From the NCBI RefSeq assembly GCF_000515235.1, contig NZ_KI911558.1, positions 2,083,466 to 2,147,465 of the forward strand: DNA of 64,000 nucleotides, read 5' to 3'. Position numbers and translations under genes: made by a program. This document shows positions 28,678 through 38,187 of the stretch, piece after piece; within the stretch, counting starts at the first letter, position 1, and each line of letters opens with the position of its first letter. A model generated the notes under the pieces. It was given only the letters and a program-made list of their open reading frames with translations. It had not been told where the DNA came from and made no database searches. This DNA is from Synechococcus sp. CC9616 (GTDB lineage Bacteria > Cyanobacteriota > Cyanobacteriia > PCC-6307 > Cyanobiaceae).

Positions 28678-29432
28678 AATATTCTGAATTTAAGAAAAAC
28701 TGTATAGACCAAATCCATGCACAGGGAGTGGACAAAGATCTTTCTGCTGTTACAAGTAAATGGTTTTCATTGGCTAATGGTTATGGATATTCATATCATT
28801 TTGAATGCCTTGGGAGACCTTTAATTCAATATCCTCAAGATATAGTTCAATTTCAAGAGCTGATTTCTCAGGTCTCCCCTGATCTTATTGTTGAAACTGG
28901 AATTGCGCATGGCGGCTCACTTGTCCTTTCTGCTTCAATGCTTTGCCTTTTGGATGTTATGGATGGGCTAGATCCTAGGCAATCTCCTCGGAAAGTTGTA
29001 GGAGTGGACATTGATATTCGGCCACACAACCGCAAGGCTCTTGATGAACATCCCCTGCGCTTCAAGATGGAGCTGATTGAGGGATCATCAATTGATCCTG
29101 AGATTATTCAACAGGTTCGTAGTCATGCCCAGAGATTCGATCGGGTACTAATAGCTTTGGATTCTAATCATACCCATCAGCATGTGCTTGCTGAGCTGAA
29201 TGCTTATGCTGATTTGGTATCTGTAGATAGTTATTGTATCGTTTTTGATACTGTGATTGAAGATTTGCCAAGCGGATCGTTCCCAGATCGCCCTTGGGAT
29301 GTTGGGAATAACCCTAAAACAGCTGTTCGTGAATGGTTAAAGTTTCACGATGAATTTGAAATTGATAGAAGCATCGATAGCAAGTTGCTAATTAGTGTTG
29401 CTCCTGATGGCTACTTACGTCGTGTGTCGTGA
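28674..29432 (+). CDS. CmcI-family methyltransferase-like protein
   Basis: 252 residues. It resembles the cephalosporin hydroxylase / rhamnosyl O-methyltransferase (CmcI) family: an AdoMet-type Rossmann start VSPDLIVETGIAHGGSLVLS, acidic VVGVDIDIR, LIEGSSIDPEII, ALDSNHTHQHVLAEL and SVDSYCIVFDT in this order. Family members methylate hydroxyls of sugars or antibiotics. In this operon it probably O-methylates the sugar made by the neighbours. It overlaps the formyltransferase stop by four bases and is the last gene of this tight run; 170 bases of AT-rich DNA without a gene follow. Confidence 0.75.
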   Translation: MKYSEFKKNCIDQIHAQGVDKDLSAVTSKWFSLANGYGYSYHFECLGRPLIQYPQDIVQFQELISQVSPDLIVETGIAHGGSLVLSASMLCLLDVMDGLDPRQSPRKVVGVDIDIRPHNRKALDEHPLRFKMELIEGSSIDPEIIQQVRSHAQRFDRVLIALDSNHTHQHVLAELNAYADLVSVDSYCIVFDTVIEDLPSGSFPDRPWDVGNNPKTAVREWLKFHDEFEIDRSIDSKLLISVAPDGYLRRVS

Positions 29433-29602
29433 TTGCGTATGATTCTGCAGTTTATATTGCATAGTTTTCGGAATTTAATTATAATCTTGTATTTTAGTAT
29501 GGATTTATTATTCGGAATTCGTCAATTCATTTGATCTTCTGCTGACTGATTAATTATTCTATAATACTTTATGTTAATATAGCAGTACCCTCTGTGTAGC
29601 TA

Positions 29603-30712
29603 ATGCATGAATTTGTAACTATATTTATTCCGACTCACAATCGTCATGGATTGTTGATGAGAAATCTTGTTTGGTTAGAGCAATCTGGATGTCAGATTGT
29701 AATCGCTGATAGCTCGAATACTTCTTTTGAATTAGAAGTTGATAGATTAAATTCTGGCTCGGGCCATAAGGGTAATATATTATATTTTCATATGAATAAT
29801 ATTGATTATTACACAAAGATTGTTTCTGCATTAAAGGCTATTAAAACAACTTTCACTATTATGTGCCCAGATGATGATTTTATAATATGGAAAAATATTA
29901 AATATCTTGTTGCAGAAGCTGTGAAGTCAAATGCTCAAACAGTTGTTGCGAGAGATTTAAGTTTAAAAGAATGTAAAAATGGTTTTGATATTGAAGAATC
30001 ATCAGAATATAGAAAATTTGGGATAAAAAGTCAAGATAATCTTTTACTGCATTTGAAATCAGCGATGTCTCCAATTGTTTGTACATATTACCAACTTCAT
30101 AAGACTTCAATGCTTCTAGACTTATGGTCTCACATGGAAAAGAATAAGAGTCTGATGCCTGGTAATAAGTTGGCTGAGATTGTTTTTCGCTCAGGCTGCT
30201 TTATTAATGGTCCTGTTGTTTTTTGTGATAAAATATTTAGAGTATTGGGTTATGAACCACCTTTAAGGTCATACGATAAGAGTAAAGCCATTCAAAGGTA
30301 TATACTTAACTTCTCAGAGGAAGTAAGGTATCTTCAAGATAATGGTATTTTCAAGGATTTTGTCAACATAATTGCTTCATATATAAATAAGCATCATCCT
30401 GGCTTGTCACATAAGAGTAATGAGATAGCCTTGAATTTCATCATTAATCCTATGTTTCGAAGGATGAAATCAAAGCATGAAATTTTATGGAAATCGCGTT
30501 ATTCATTAGGATTTGACTTTTCTAGTGACAAGGATATGTTTGTTCGCTCTAATGAATCGTTAAAGTACGTTTTTGGTATTAGTAATGATTCGTATCGCCT
30601 TCCCGAGTATTTCATGAATCTTGAATCATACTTTTTGTCTGATGAGAGTGAGTGGAATAACTTAATTAGACTATTATCCTTCCTGAATAAACACAAATTA
30701 GAACCTCTATAA
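29603..30712 (+). CDS. Family 2-like glycosyltransferase
   Basis: 369 residues. N-terminal GT-A signature FVTIFIPTHNRHGLL and the acidic metal-binding segment IMCPDDDFIIW (about residue 95). The rest (110-369) is helical and less conserved; the C-terminus is rich in aromatic, serine and lysine residues. Acceptor and donor are unknown. It may transfer one of the island's activated sugars. It follows a 170-base spacer after the CDP-sugar operon and stands alone before a convergent gene. Confidence 0.7.
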   Translation: MHEFVTIFIPTHNRHGLLMRNLVWLEQSGCQIVIADSSNTSFELEVDRLNSGSGHKGNILYFHMNNIDYYTKIVSALKAIKTTFTIMCPDDDFIIWKNIKYLVAEAVKSNAQTVVARDLSLKECKNGFDIEESSEYRKFGIKSQDNLLLHLKSAMSPIVCTYYQLHKTSMLLDLWSHMEKNKSLMPGNKLAEIVFRSGCFINGPVVFCDKIFRVLGYEPPLRSYDKSKAIQRYILNFSEEVRYLQDNGIFKDFVNIIASYINKHHPGLSHKSNEIALNFIINPMFRRMKSKHEILWKSRYSLGFDFSSDKDMFVRSNESLKYVFGISNDSYRLPEYFMNLESYFLSDESEWNNLIRLLSFLNKHKLEPL

Positions 30713-30800
30713 AAATTTACTACTCGCATGATCATCCGATTGTCAGAATTAAAAGTTTATAAGAGTCAAATAAAAATATATCTCCAGGTATCAAGCTGTC

Positions 30801-31733
30801 TCAGTCCCAATAGTGCCCTAATTTGCTATATTTTTCTTTATTTAGTATATCCACTTGCCTCAATCTTTGGGAGTTTATCAGGTTAAGAGTTCTTTTGCTC
30901 TCTTCTATCTTAGATTTTGCAACAATAGTTTTCCTGTTGACTGGACCGAGTTTTTCTAATGATTCTACCCATTGCCTTGCAATACTATATGAATCATCAA
31001 AGCTTTTAGTTATATTAAGCAATAGCTCAAACCAAATCTGCTGATTTTTGAATAAGCTATTAACGTTTATGATGAATGTATCTGATATACTAGTATTGAG
31101 CTCTTCAATAATTTTTGCAAGATAATAGTTCTCAATTATGATCGGTCTTTTACCTCCAGCTGTAAATAATGATTCTATTGAATATCCTTCTTTATAAGCA
31201 TCCTTGAATGTCTCAAAAATTACTTCGTTGATCGAATAAGCATAACCTTCAACTTCTAGATGTTGAAGGCATCCATGAGAGTATCCGCTTATAACCATAG
31301 GTATAATATCTCTTATTGAGAAAAGATATATAAGTTTAAGCCCACTACATGATTTTTTCACTAAATGAATTAATTTTGACACTTGCTCAGGGCTTGTTGG
31401 TAATAATTCATTGGACAGACAAGCGATATGATTCGTTTTACCATTAAATAACTGACTTATTTTTTCAACAAGTATATCCGGTTCGTAGATATGGTTAAAA
31501 AGTGTCTGTTTTATCTCAATCGGCTTAAAATTGATAATATTTAGTGACGAGTCTACCAATAGCTTATAGTGCCTACCTTCGTAGGTATAATTTTTCAATG
31601 GTAAAAAAGGAAGGACCATCGATTGAAGACTTGTGGAGCCACATTTTCCGAATCCAAAGTTAAGAATCAATGTATTTTGCTCTCCTCGAAGCTTTTCCAG
31701 ATTATTGATATTTTTTATTGTTGAAATGTTCAT
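30801..31733 (-). CDS. Sulfotransferase-like protein
   Basis: 310 residues. The N-terminal segment LNFGFGKCGSTSLQSMV (about residues 24-40) matches the 5'-phosphosulfate-binding loop of PAPS-dependent sulfotransferases; a serine-containing FSIRDIIPMVISGYSHG follows at about 137, the place of the 3'-phosphate loop. The remainder is diverged. It could transfer sulfate to a polysaccharide, but the conserved arginine-serine pattern is only partial, so activity is uncertain. It is AT-rich and on the strand opposite to its neighbours. Confidence 0.55.
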   Translation of the reverse strand: MNISTIKNINNLEKLRGEQNTLILNFGFGKCGSTSLQSMVLPFLPLKNYTYEGRHYKLLVDSSLNIINFKPIEIKQTLFNHIYEPDILVEKISQLFNGKTNHIACLSNELLPTSPEQVSKLIHLVKKSCSGLKLIYLFSIRDIIPMVISGYSHGCLQHLEVEGYAYSINEVIFETFKDAYKEGYSIESLFTAGGKRPIIIENYYLAKIIEELNTSISDTFIINVNSLFKNQQIWFELLLNITKSFDDSYSIARQWVESLEKLGPVNRKTIVAKSKIEESKRTLNLINSQRLRQVDILNKEKYSKLGHYWD

Positions 31734-32213
31734 TTAATTTTCTGTCTGATATTATTTACATTCTATACTATCATGATTTAAAATTCAACAACCAATATTA
31801 GTTGGTCATGATGACCAGATATGGATATTATTTAAAATATAAATCGTAAATAATCTGTCTTGGTAACAAACTTTTGACCATGACTCCTCTTCTCTGCACT
31901 TTTTATCTCATATTATTCTGTTTTATTTATTTTCTTCTGTTATATTTGCTTCTTCTTGTGATTTTTGAAATGACTACATATTTATTGTGCGCTTGTTTCC
32001 TTGTAAACTGCTGGGGAGGCTCAGGAAAAACTAATACATCATTTAGCTGATCGTGTCTGCAGTTTAAGGATCGTTTGGCCTTATACCTGCTACCACCAAA
32101 GGAGAAGGAAACAAATATATGTCTCTGCCTTGACAGCGCTTCACGAACATGATTTATGATAATTACTTAAAGCGTTCTACTTTAAAGTTCACCCTCCTTA
32201 TTTTATTGATAGC
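31734..32213. other. AT-rich intergenic region with a short hydrophobic frame
   Basis: About 480 bases between divergent genes. On the plus strand 31880-32050 is an ATG frame of 56 codons rich in Leu, Phe, Ile and Tyr, one membrane-like stretch, without a clear ribosome-binding site. It probably is chance in AT-rich DNA. The region should hold the promoters of the two divergent genes. Confidence 0.4.
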
Positions 32214-33485
32214 ATGAAATTAGTTTGTTTTCCATGTGAAATTCAGCACCGAGAATTTGACTCCAAGTTATTGTTAGCAATGCGTATCGTCTCCAAAACT
32301 AAAGGAGATTGTGCTGTATTAATTGGTTATGATAAATACTTTTCATCAATTCTAAAAAATACTAAAAGCGTATTTTTGCTAGATAAAAGCATGAGTACTA
32401 TAATGTATAATGCTAGAATAAAGCCCTGCAAACTTAATGACGGCATTGTTTTTATTAATGATGAAGAAGGTGTTAATGATCTTGATGAAACCCCTGAGGC
32501 TTTGGATATTAGGCTTGATCCAAATTCAATTAGTTATATTGACAAGTATTTGGCCTGGGGAGAGGATGATGCAAACTTTTTTGCTAGCAGAAAATCAGGG
32601 TTATCTTCAAAAATAGTCATCACAGGGAGTCATAGGTACGATCTCCTAAATCATATTGGAAGACAAATATATCAGGAAGATATAGCTGCCATAAAATCCT
32701 TATTCGGTTCATTCATATTGTTTAATGACAATCTGATGGTCGATCAATATGATAAAACCTATGTTCCACCAACTAATCAATTTGCTGCTGATGCTAAATC
32801 ACAAGCTAGAGCTGAACGAGAATGGGATAATATTGTTAGCGAGCATGTACAGAGACGCACAAAAGTCCGGGATTTTCTTCTTAAATTGTCTAAAAATAAT
32901 TTTAACGTTGTAGTAAGACCACACCCAGTTCACGACCCAATTTACTGGCATGAAAATTTTCGTTTAAATTCTAGAATACATACTTTATATCAAGGACCTG
33001 TAGAACCTTGGATCCATTCAGCAGATGCTGTTATAACAACTGGTTGTACTACTGGTTTACAAGCTGCTTTGGCTAACAAGCCAAGTTTTGAGCTACCTGT
33101 GACGGCAAAATCAAAGGCCTTTAGTTCTAAAGTTCTACCTAAATGTCATACAATTACAGATTTCAAAAATCTCACCTCAGCAAATCTCTCTGATCATTTT
33201 TCTAGCCGCCAATCTGAAATTAAGAAAAGATGGTTTACTTCTGAGTCTTCCACAAAACAAATGTCTGAATTAATTATCACTCACCTCCACTCTTTAAAGT
33301 CGCACGGCTCCTTGAATTGGCTTAATAATATTTCACGTCTTCAACCTTTACCTCCTAAGTGGAGAAACATAACTACTGATCTTGTCCTCAGAAGAGCTAC
33401 ATCGATCAATAAAATACTTGGCACTGAGGACAAAGTTAAAATATCAAAAGTAAATAACAGTCTATATCTTGTCCATCGAAAATAG
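32214..33485 (+). CDS. Surface carbohydrate biosynthesis protein
   Basis: 423 residues. The C-terminal half has the nucleotide-sugar or CDP-alcohol-type pattern VVVRPHPVHDP ... VEPWIHSADAVITTGCTTGLQAALANKPSFELP, like GT-B enzymes and the surf_polysacc group (surface carbohydrate biosynthesis protein). The N-terminus (MKLVCFPCEIQHREFDSKL) also matches that group. Function in the family is unknown; a glycosyl- or glycerophosphotransferase role is a guess. It ends two bases before the end of the convergent HisF-WbpG fusion gene. Confidence 0.7.
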   Translation: MKLVCFPCEIQHREFDSKLLLAMRIVSKTKGDCAVLIGYDKYFSSILKNTKSVFLLDKSMSTIMYNARIKPCKLNDGIVFINDEEGVNDLDETPEALDIRLDPNSISYIDKYLAWGEDDANFFASRKSGLSSKIVITGSHRYDLLNHIGRQIYQEDIAAIKSLFGSFILFNDNLMVDQYDKTYVPPTNQFAADAKSQARAEREWDNIVSEHVQRRTKVRDFLLKLSKNNFNVVVRPHPVHDPIYWHENFRLNSRIHTLYQGPVEPWIHSADAVITTGCTTGLQAALANKPSFELPVTAKSKAFSSKVLPKCHTITDFKNLTSANLSDHFSSRQSEIKKRWFTSESSTKQMSELIITHLHSLKSHGSLNWLNNISRLQPLPPKWRNITTDLVLRRATSINKILGTEDKVKISKVNNSLYLVHRK

Positions 33486-33487
33486 TC

Positions 33488-35527
33488 TTAATAAGATTTA
33501 CTCCATCCTGTGTCTTCCTTCCAAGACCATACTCGTGGATCGCGAAAATGGTCTGCAATCCGATCAAAATCCCGTTCACTCATTCCAACATAATTAAGCC
33601 ACCTCGCTAAATCCTTTGGTTTAATATGATCCATTTTTTCTACAAGTTTGATGCCTTCTGTTCTGCTCAAAATTCCTGCACGAATATCCTTTGACGCGTG
33701 ATCTGTGCATCGACCATAGCCGAATTTAATAAATTTTAGATAGTCATGAATACCATTTTCGTGCATATCATCTAAATTAGATCCTTTTCTGTAAGTCCTC
33801 TCAAAAGGAGTATCACTTACCTCGAAACCATATTTCTCTACTACTAATTCCAAATGAGTATTCGACTCCCATGGTATGTAGTGACCCAGAAATATTTGTC
33901 TTAGACCAATATTGCTTATGTCTTTGTCACTTGGATATTTCCAAGGTGTCATATCCTTATCGGTGATTCCATCGATTCCTACGAAGAAATTCCAATCAAA
34001 ACCTCTTCCATCATGTTCAGTGCGTTCTCTATAGTTCATTTCTGGAAAGTCACTCATAGAAAACTGCCCACATAAATCAGCGTAACCATGCTCACCCCAG
34101 AATATTAAGGGGATTTTTTGTTGCACCGCAATTCGAGGAGCTGTCGTGTAGATGCCGACGTGTGAATGCCAATTCATATCTCCCATGACTATGAAAGCTA
34201 TTTTGTTCAGTTTCTTCAATGTTTTGACTGATGGACTAATAACTAAATGATCACAATCAAAAGCATTTCTCATATTCCATAAGTTTTTCCAGCCAATATC
34301 TGTATAATTATTTCCATTGTATGTTACAAGAAGAGGATTTAATCCCATTACCTCTTTTATATAGTGGGTTTGATAATACGAATCTTTTCCTCCGCTAACA
34401 GATACAATACAATCATAGCTTTTCGATAAATTTTTTGAATTAATTATTTTGGATAAATACTCCTTTAGCTGATCATACCTTTTGTTTGTTTGTGAAAGTT
34501 TTACTTTCGATATTTTGCACCCCATGCACTCACCATCTTCAGCAAATTGCATAGGAGCTGCGCTAATAGATGTGTATAAGCATGATGTACATTGGCGAAT
34601 TTTTGTCAGCTTAGAACCATCATATTTGTCTTTATGAAATGTGGAGTTTTCACGCGCTTTTTCCATTAATAAATTTTTTTCTGTCTGTGAATATTCTGGT
34701 TCTCGTTTAATGAAGGGAGAATCAATTGATGGATATCTAACGTTTTTACAGCCACTTTCTACCAACTCTTTCTTAATATTAAAGTACGAAAGTTCGGTGA
34801 AATAAAATACATTAGAAGCTGCTACTGCTGAAACATTCTTGCTGTTCAATCCATGCATAAAATGCGAATTTGTTGTGGCCCCGCTATTAATGATAATTGG
34901 AATATTGATTACCATTTTTTCGATTACTTCTATTATATGTTTATCATATCCAAGGGTTGAACCGTCATTATTTATAGAGCTGATGATTAGTTCACCTACT
35001 CCCAATTCTGTTGCGTATTCGATTGCCCTATCAAGAGTAAAGCCTGTATTTATCTTTCCTTTCGCTTTCCACACTGAACTCCCTGTAGAATCATGTCTAA
35101 TATCAATTGATCCTGTAATTGCCTGTTTTCCATATCTTAAAGACGATTTTCTGATTAAGTCCGGGTTATCAAACAGAGAGCTATTAATTACCACTTTGTC
35201 TGCACCAGCTTGAAATAGTTCATCAATTTGCGATGAGCTCCGAATTCCACCACCAATTGTTAACGGACAGTGGCAAAACTTTGCCGCTTTTTCTACAAGT
35301 TCAATAAATGAACCTTTTCCAATATTGTGATATTTGTCTTCTCGTCTAGAATCCATTATGTCTGTATCACTTATATTGTTAAGAATGATCTCATCTGCAT
35401 TCCAGTCTGAGAGTCTTTTGATGGTTGGTATTGGATCGCCAATCGCTTGAAAATATTTGAAGAGTTGACTTCTTACAAGAAGTCCCTCTTTTACCAAAAT
35501 AATGGGTATGAGTCTTTTGAGTGTCAT
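33488..35527 (-). CDS. HisF-like / N-acetyl sugar amidotransferase fusion
   Basis: 679 residues. Residues 1-255 resemble HisF, the (beta-alpha)8 barrel that passes ammonia from HisH: LTIGGGIRSSSQ, ADKVVINSSLF and SINNDGSTLGYD. The first catalytic aspartate of HisF (in CLDVKDG) is replaced here (IILVKEG), so imidazole ring synthesis is unlikely. Residues from about 310 resemble WbpG/PseA-type N-acetyl sugar amidotransferases: Cys pairs CTSC and CMGC, and PP-loop VSVSGGKDSYY, which activates an acetamido group with ATP. The two parts are normally separate genes (hisF2 and wbpG). The upstream hisH gene abuts it (TAA directly followed by ATG). Confidence 0.88.
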   Translation of the reverse strand: MTLKRLIPIILVKEGLLVRSQLFKYFQAIGDPIPTIKRLSDWNADEIILNNISDTDIMDSRREDKYHNIGKGSFIELVEKAAKFCHCPLTIGGGIRSSSQIDELFQAGADKVVINSSLFDNPDLIRKSSLRYGKQAITGSIDIRHDSTGSSVWKAKGKINTGFTLDRAIEYATELGVGELIISSINNDGSTLGYDKHIIEVIEKMVINIPIIINSGATTNSHFMHGLNSKNVSAVAASNVFYFTELSYFNIKKELVESGCKNVRYPSIDSPFIKREPEYSQTEKNLLMEKARENSTFHKDKYDGSKLTKIRQCTSCLYTSISAAPMQFAEDGECMGCKISKVKLSQTNKRYDQLKEYLSKIINSKNLSKSYDCIVSVSGGKDSYYQTHYIKEVMGLNPLLVTYNGNNYTDIGWKNLWNMRNAFDCDHLVISPSVKTLKKLNKIAFIVMGDMNWHSHVGIYTTAPRIAVQQKIPLIFWGEHGYADLCGQFSMSDFPEMNYRERTEHDGRGFDWNFFVGIDGITDKDMTPWKYPSDKDISNIGLRQIFLGHYIPWESNTHLELVVEKYGFEVSDTPFERTYRKGSNLDDMHENGIHDYLKFIKFGYGRCTDHASKDIRAGILSRTEGIKLVEKMDHIKPKDLARWLNYVGMSERDFDRIADHFRDPRVWSWKEDTGWSKSY

Positions 35528-36166
35528 TTACATACCTCCAAAGAAGTTTTTAATCAAGCTTAAACCTTGATATTGTGATTTTTCAGGATGGAACTGTACT
35601 CCCAATAGAGAATTCTTTTCAATTGCTGCTGTGACTTCTGAATCTCCATGTTTATAGCATGCCACCCGATTATTAATGTCCCAGCATTTTACATAGTAAG
35701 AGTGTAGGTAGTAGAAGTCACCATTTAGTAGCTCTAGGTTTTTATTTCCAACCGCGCAGCTTTGGTACGTAGAATTCCAACCAATTGATGGTACAGGAGC
35801 CTTACTATTATCTAAGAATTTTACACTCGCATCAAAGTATCCAAGGCCTGTCTCATTTTTTGAGCTTTCCTCACTTTGTTTGCATAAAAGTTGCATACCT
35901 AAGCATATACCTAAACCCGGAACGTCGCTCTTTACCAGTTTCTCTATTACACGATCAAGCTTTTTCCCCCTGATATTTTTCATCCCTTCGTCAAATGTAC
36001 CTACTCCAGGCAATATAAAGCCGCATTGATTTTGGCTCTGTTTGAAATTATCTTCATGATCAACAGGCATTGCATCAAAATTTAAGAAGTTCAATGCATT
36101 TACGAGTGAACCAATATTTCCTACACCGTGGTCAATGATCAAAATCTTACTTGTTCTTTTTTTCAT
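35528..36166 (-). CDS. Glutamine amidotransferase, HisH-type
   Basis: 212 residues. Class I glutaminase with DHGVGNIGSLVNAL, catalytic cysteine in GLGICLGMQLL and histidine/glutamate in GVQFHPEKSQ. HisH supplies ammonia in histidine synthesis; here it is next to the HisF-WbpG fusion, not to his genes, so it probably feeds ammonia for acetamidino-sugar formation as in LPS clusters such as that of Pseudomonas O5. Its stop touches the start of the fusion gene. It is divergent from the RmlD-like gene, with only 40 bases between. Confidence 0.9.
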   Translation of the reverse strand: MKKRTSKILIIDHGVGNIGSLVNALNFLNFDAMPVDHEDNFKQSQNQCGFILPGVGTFDEGMKNIRGKKLDRVIEKLVKSDVPGLGICLGMQLLCKQSEESSKNETGLGYFDASVKFLDNSKAPVPSIGWNSTYQSCAVGNKNLELLNGDFYYLHSYYVKCWDINNRVACYKHGDSEVTAAIEKNSLLGVQFHPEKSQYQGLSLIKNFFGGM

Positions 36167-36206
36167 CAGTGTTAAAGTCTATAATCAGATTATTTTATTT
36201 TATTGA

Positions 36207-37082
36207 ATGTTCCGAAAAATAATTGTCTTAGGTGCCAGAGGCATGGCTGGCCAGGCATTCTATAAATACTTCAAGGAGCGCGATCTTGATGTATTGGGCG
36301 TATCGCGTAATGGTCCTGATCTTAATCTTAATCTTGTCACTGAATACGATTTCTTAGAGGATATTTTTTGTTCTTTTAAGCCATGTATTGTTGTTAACTG
36401 TGTAGCCCTAGTATCATTACAAGCTTGTGAAGATAACCCAATTCTTTCCTACCAAGTTAATTCTTTGTTGCCTTCTAAGTTGGCTTCTTCATCTAGGCGT
36501 CATAATTTTTTGTTCCTTCATATCTCTACAGATCACTATTATTTGTTGGATGATGTCCCCTCTCTTCACTCCGAAATTGATCCTATTATTCTAATAAATA
36601 GTTATGCCAAGTCAAAGTATCTTGGCGAGTTATATGCTTCCTTGTGCGACAGAAGTTTAATTATCAGGACAAATATTACTGGTTTCCGCAATTCTGTTCA
36701 TCGTCCGACATTTATTGAATGGATGATTGATTCGCTTCAAACTTCCGCTTCGATTCAGCTTTTTACAGATTTTTACACATCTACTATTGATGTATCCACG
36801 TTCTGTTGCTTTGTTTATTCGTTGGCTCAGATAGGTTGTTCTGGTTTATTTAATATTGCATCTTCACGGTCAATATCAAAATTCAAATTTGCTTCCTTAC
36901 TGGCAAAAGAAATGAAGGTAGACTTGTCCGGTGCTTCTGAAGCCAGTGTTCAAGGACTACATCCTGCGAGAGCCTCAGATCTTGGATTAGATTGTTGCAA
37001 AGCAGAAGCAATACTCGGTTTAGTTATGCCATCGCCAGAGGAAGTCGTATGTTCTCTTTGGCGTCAATACGACCTATTATAA
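36207..37082 (+). CDS. RmlD-like sugar nucleotide reductase/epimerase
   Basis: 291 residues. An SDR of the RmlD substrate-binding type: IIVLGARGMAGQAFYKY binds NAD(P), VVNCVALVSLQACEDNP and INSYAKSKYLGE (tyrosine-lysine pair at about residue 135) are catalytic. RmlD reduces the 4-keto group in dTDP-L-rhamnose synthesis; the true substrate here is uncertain and a role with the adjacent sialic-acid-like sugar genes is possible. Its stop lies 16 bases before the NeuB-family start, so they are likely one operon. Confidence 0.8.
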   Translation: MFRKIIVLGARGMAGQAFYKYFKERDLDVLGVSRNGPDLNLNLVTEYDFLEDIFCSFKPCIVVNCVALVSLQACEDNPILSYQVNSLLPSKLASSSRRHNFLFLHISTDHYYLLDDVPSLHSEIDPIILINSYAKSKYLGELYASLCDRSLIIRTNITGFRNSVHRPTFIEWMIDSLQTSASIQLFTDFYTSTIDVSTFCCFVYSLAQIGCSGLFNIASSRSISKFKFASLLAKEMKVDLSGASEASVQGLHPARASDLGLDCCKAEAILGLVMPSPEEVVCSLWRQYDLL

Positions 37083-37098
37083 ATAATGTGTTATAGTC

Positions 37099-38187
37099 AT
37101 GATTCTTTTATTGCTTAATTGTTCTATGCATATTGGTACCTCTGAAATATCCTACAATGCTCCTAGTTATTTTATTGCAGATATTGCGGCAAATCATGAC
37201 GGTAGTCTATCTCGCGCAATTGATCTGATAAATCTCTGTGCTGAGGCAGGTGCTAATGCTGCTAAATTTCAAAACTTTTTTGCTGATAGTATTGTTTCCA
37301 AATTGGGTTTTAGTAAGCTGAAAGATCTTGATTCTCATCAGTCTTCTTGGGAATCTAGTGTTTATGAAACATATGATCGTGCGTCGATTTCTTTGGATTG
37401 GTCAAGCCATTTAAAGAAGGCTTGTGATAGTGCTGGTATTGATTATTTGACTGCGCCTTACGATTTATCTATCTTAGATTTTTTAGATTCATATGTATGT
37501 GCCTGGAAAGTCGGATCCGGAGATATCACCTGGTTAGAAATGATTGAAAATCTTGCAATACGTGGCAAGCCTTTGTTATTAGCAACAGGGGCTTCATCTT
37601 TTGACGAGGTTAAAATCGCCTTTGATTGCGCAAAAAGATTAACCTCTGAAATTGTTCTTATGCAATGCAATACTAACTACACAGGGTCATTATCCAACTT
37701 GCGACATGTAAATTTATCTGTGCTTAAGACATATGCTAGATATTTCCCTGAAGCAATTCTTGGTCTTTCAGACCATACACCAGGTCACTCAAGCGTCTTA
37801 GGCGCAATTACTTTGGGGGCTCGAGTCATAGAAAAGCACTTCACGGATGACACATCACGTCCAGGTCCTGATCATCCCTTTTCTATGGATTCCACATCAT
37901 GGACTGAGATGGTCGTAAGGTCACGAGAGCTTGAGGCCGCCCTAGGCGATGGCGTGAAACGTGTTGAGGCGAATGAGATTGAGACAAACATCCTTCAGAG
38001 ACGCTCCTTACGGGCTGCATGTGATATCCCAGCCAAGACGGTTCTTGATAGCTCGCTTGTTTCCGCACTTCGCCCTTGTCCTCCTGACGGTTTACCACCC
38101 TCTCACCTTCAACGCATTGTTGGAAAAACCACTATTGATGCAATAGCAAAAGGGGATCTAGTTCTTTTGGGTAACCTTTATGCCTGA
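37099..38187 (+). CDS. N-acetylneuraminate synthase family protein (NeuB/SpsE-like)
   Basis: 362 residues. It condenses a 6-carbon amino sugar with phosphoenolpyruvate to give a nine-carbon sialic-acid-like sugar. The barrel shows FIADIAANHDG, AGANAAKFQNF, YLTAPYDLSIL, WKVGSGDITWLEM, LLATGAS and GLSDHTPG. A C-terminal SAF antifreeze-like domain follows (LRAACDIPAKTVLDSSLVS and VGKTTIDAIAKGD). ATG at 37099 is the first start; ATG at 37126 is an alternative. The stop overlaps the next start by one base. Confidence 0.92.
   Translation: MILLLLNCSMHIGTSEISYNAPSYFIADIAANHDGSLSRAIDLINLCAEAGANAAKFQNFFADSIVSKLGFSKLKDLDSHQSSWESSVYETYDRASISLDWSSHLKKACDSAGIDYLTAPYDLSILDFLDSYVCAWKVGSGDITWLEMIENLAIRGKPLLLATGASSFDEVKIAFDCAKRLTSEIVLMQCNTNYTGSLSNLRHVNLSVLKTYARYFPEAILGLSDHTPGHSSVLGAITLGARVIEKHFTDDTSRPGPDHPFSMDSTSWTEMVVRSRELEAALGDGVKRVEANEIETNILQRRSLRAACDIPAKTVLDSSLVSALRPCPPDGLPPSHLQRIVGKTTIDAIAKGDLVLLGNLYA

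Noticed and set aside
30499-30735. 78-codon minus frame at the end of the glycosyltransferase gene
   Set aside because: Shadow of the plus-strand gene; no ribosome-binding site or homology.
31880-32050. 56-codon hydrophobic frame in the intergenic region
   Set aside because: AT-rich DNA readily gives Leu/Phe/Ile-rich frames; no ribosome-binding site and no neighbour to support a membrane peptide.
35528-36166. Assignment of this gene as the histidine-pathway hisH
   Set aside because: It lies beside the HisF-WbpG fusion with an altered HisF active site and no other his genes; amidotransferase supply for a sugar is the better reading.
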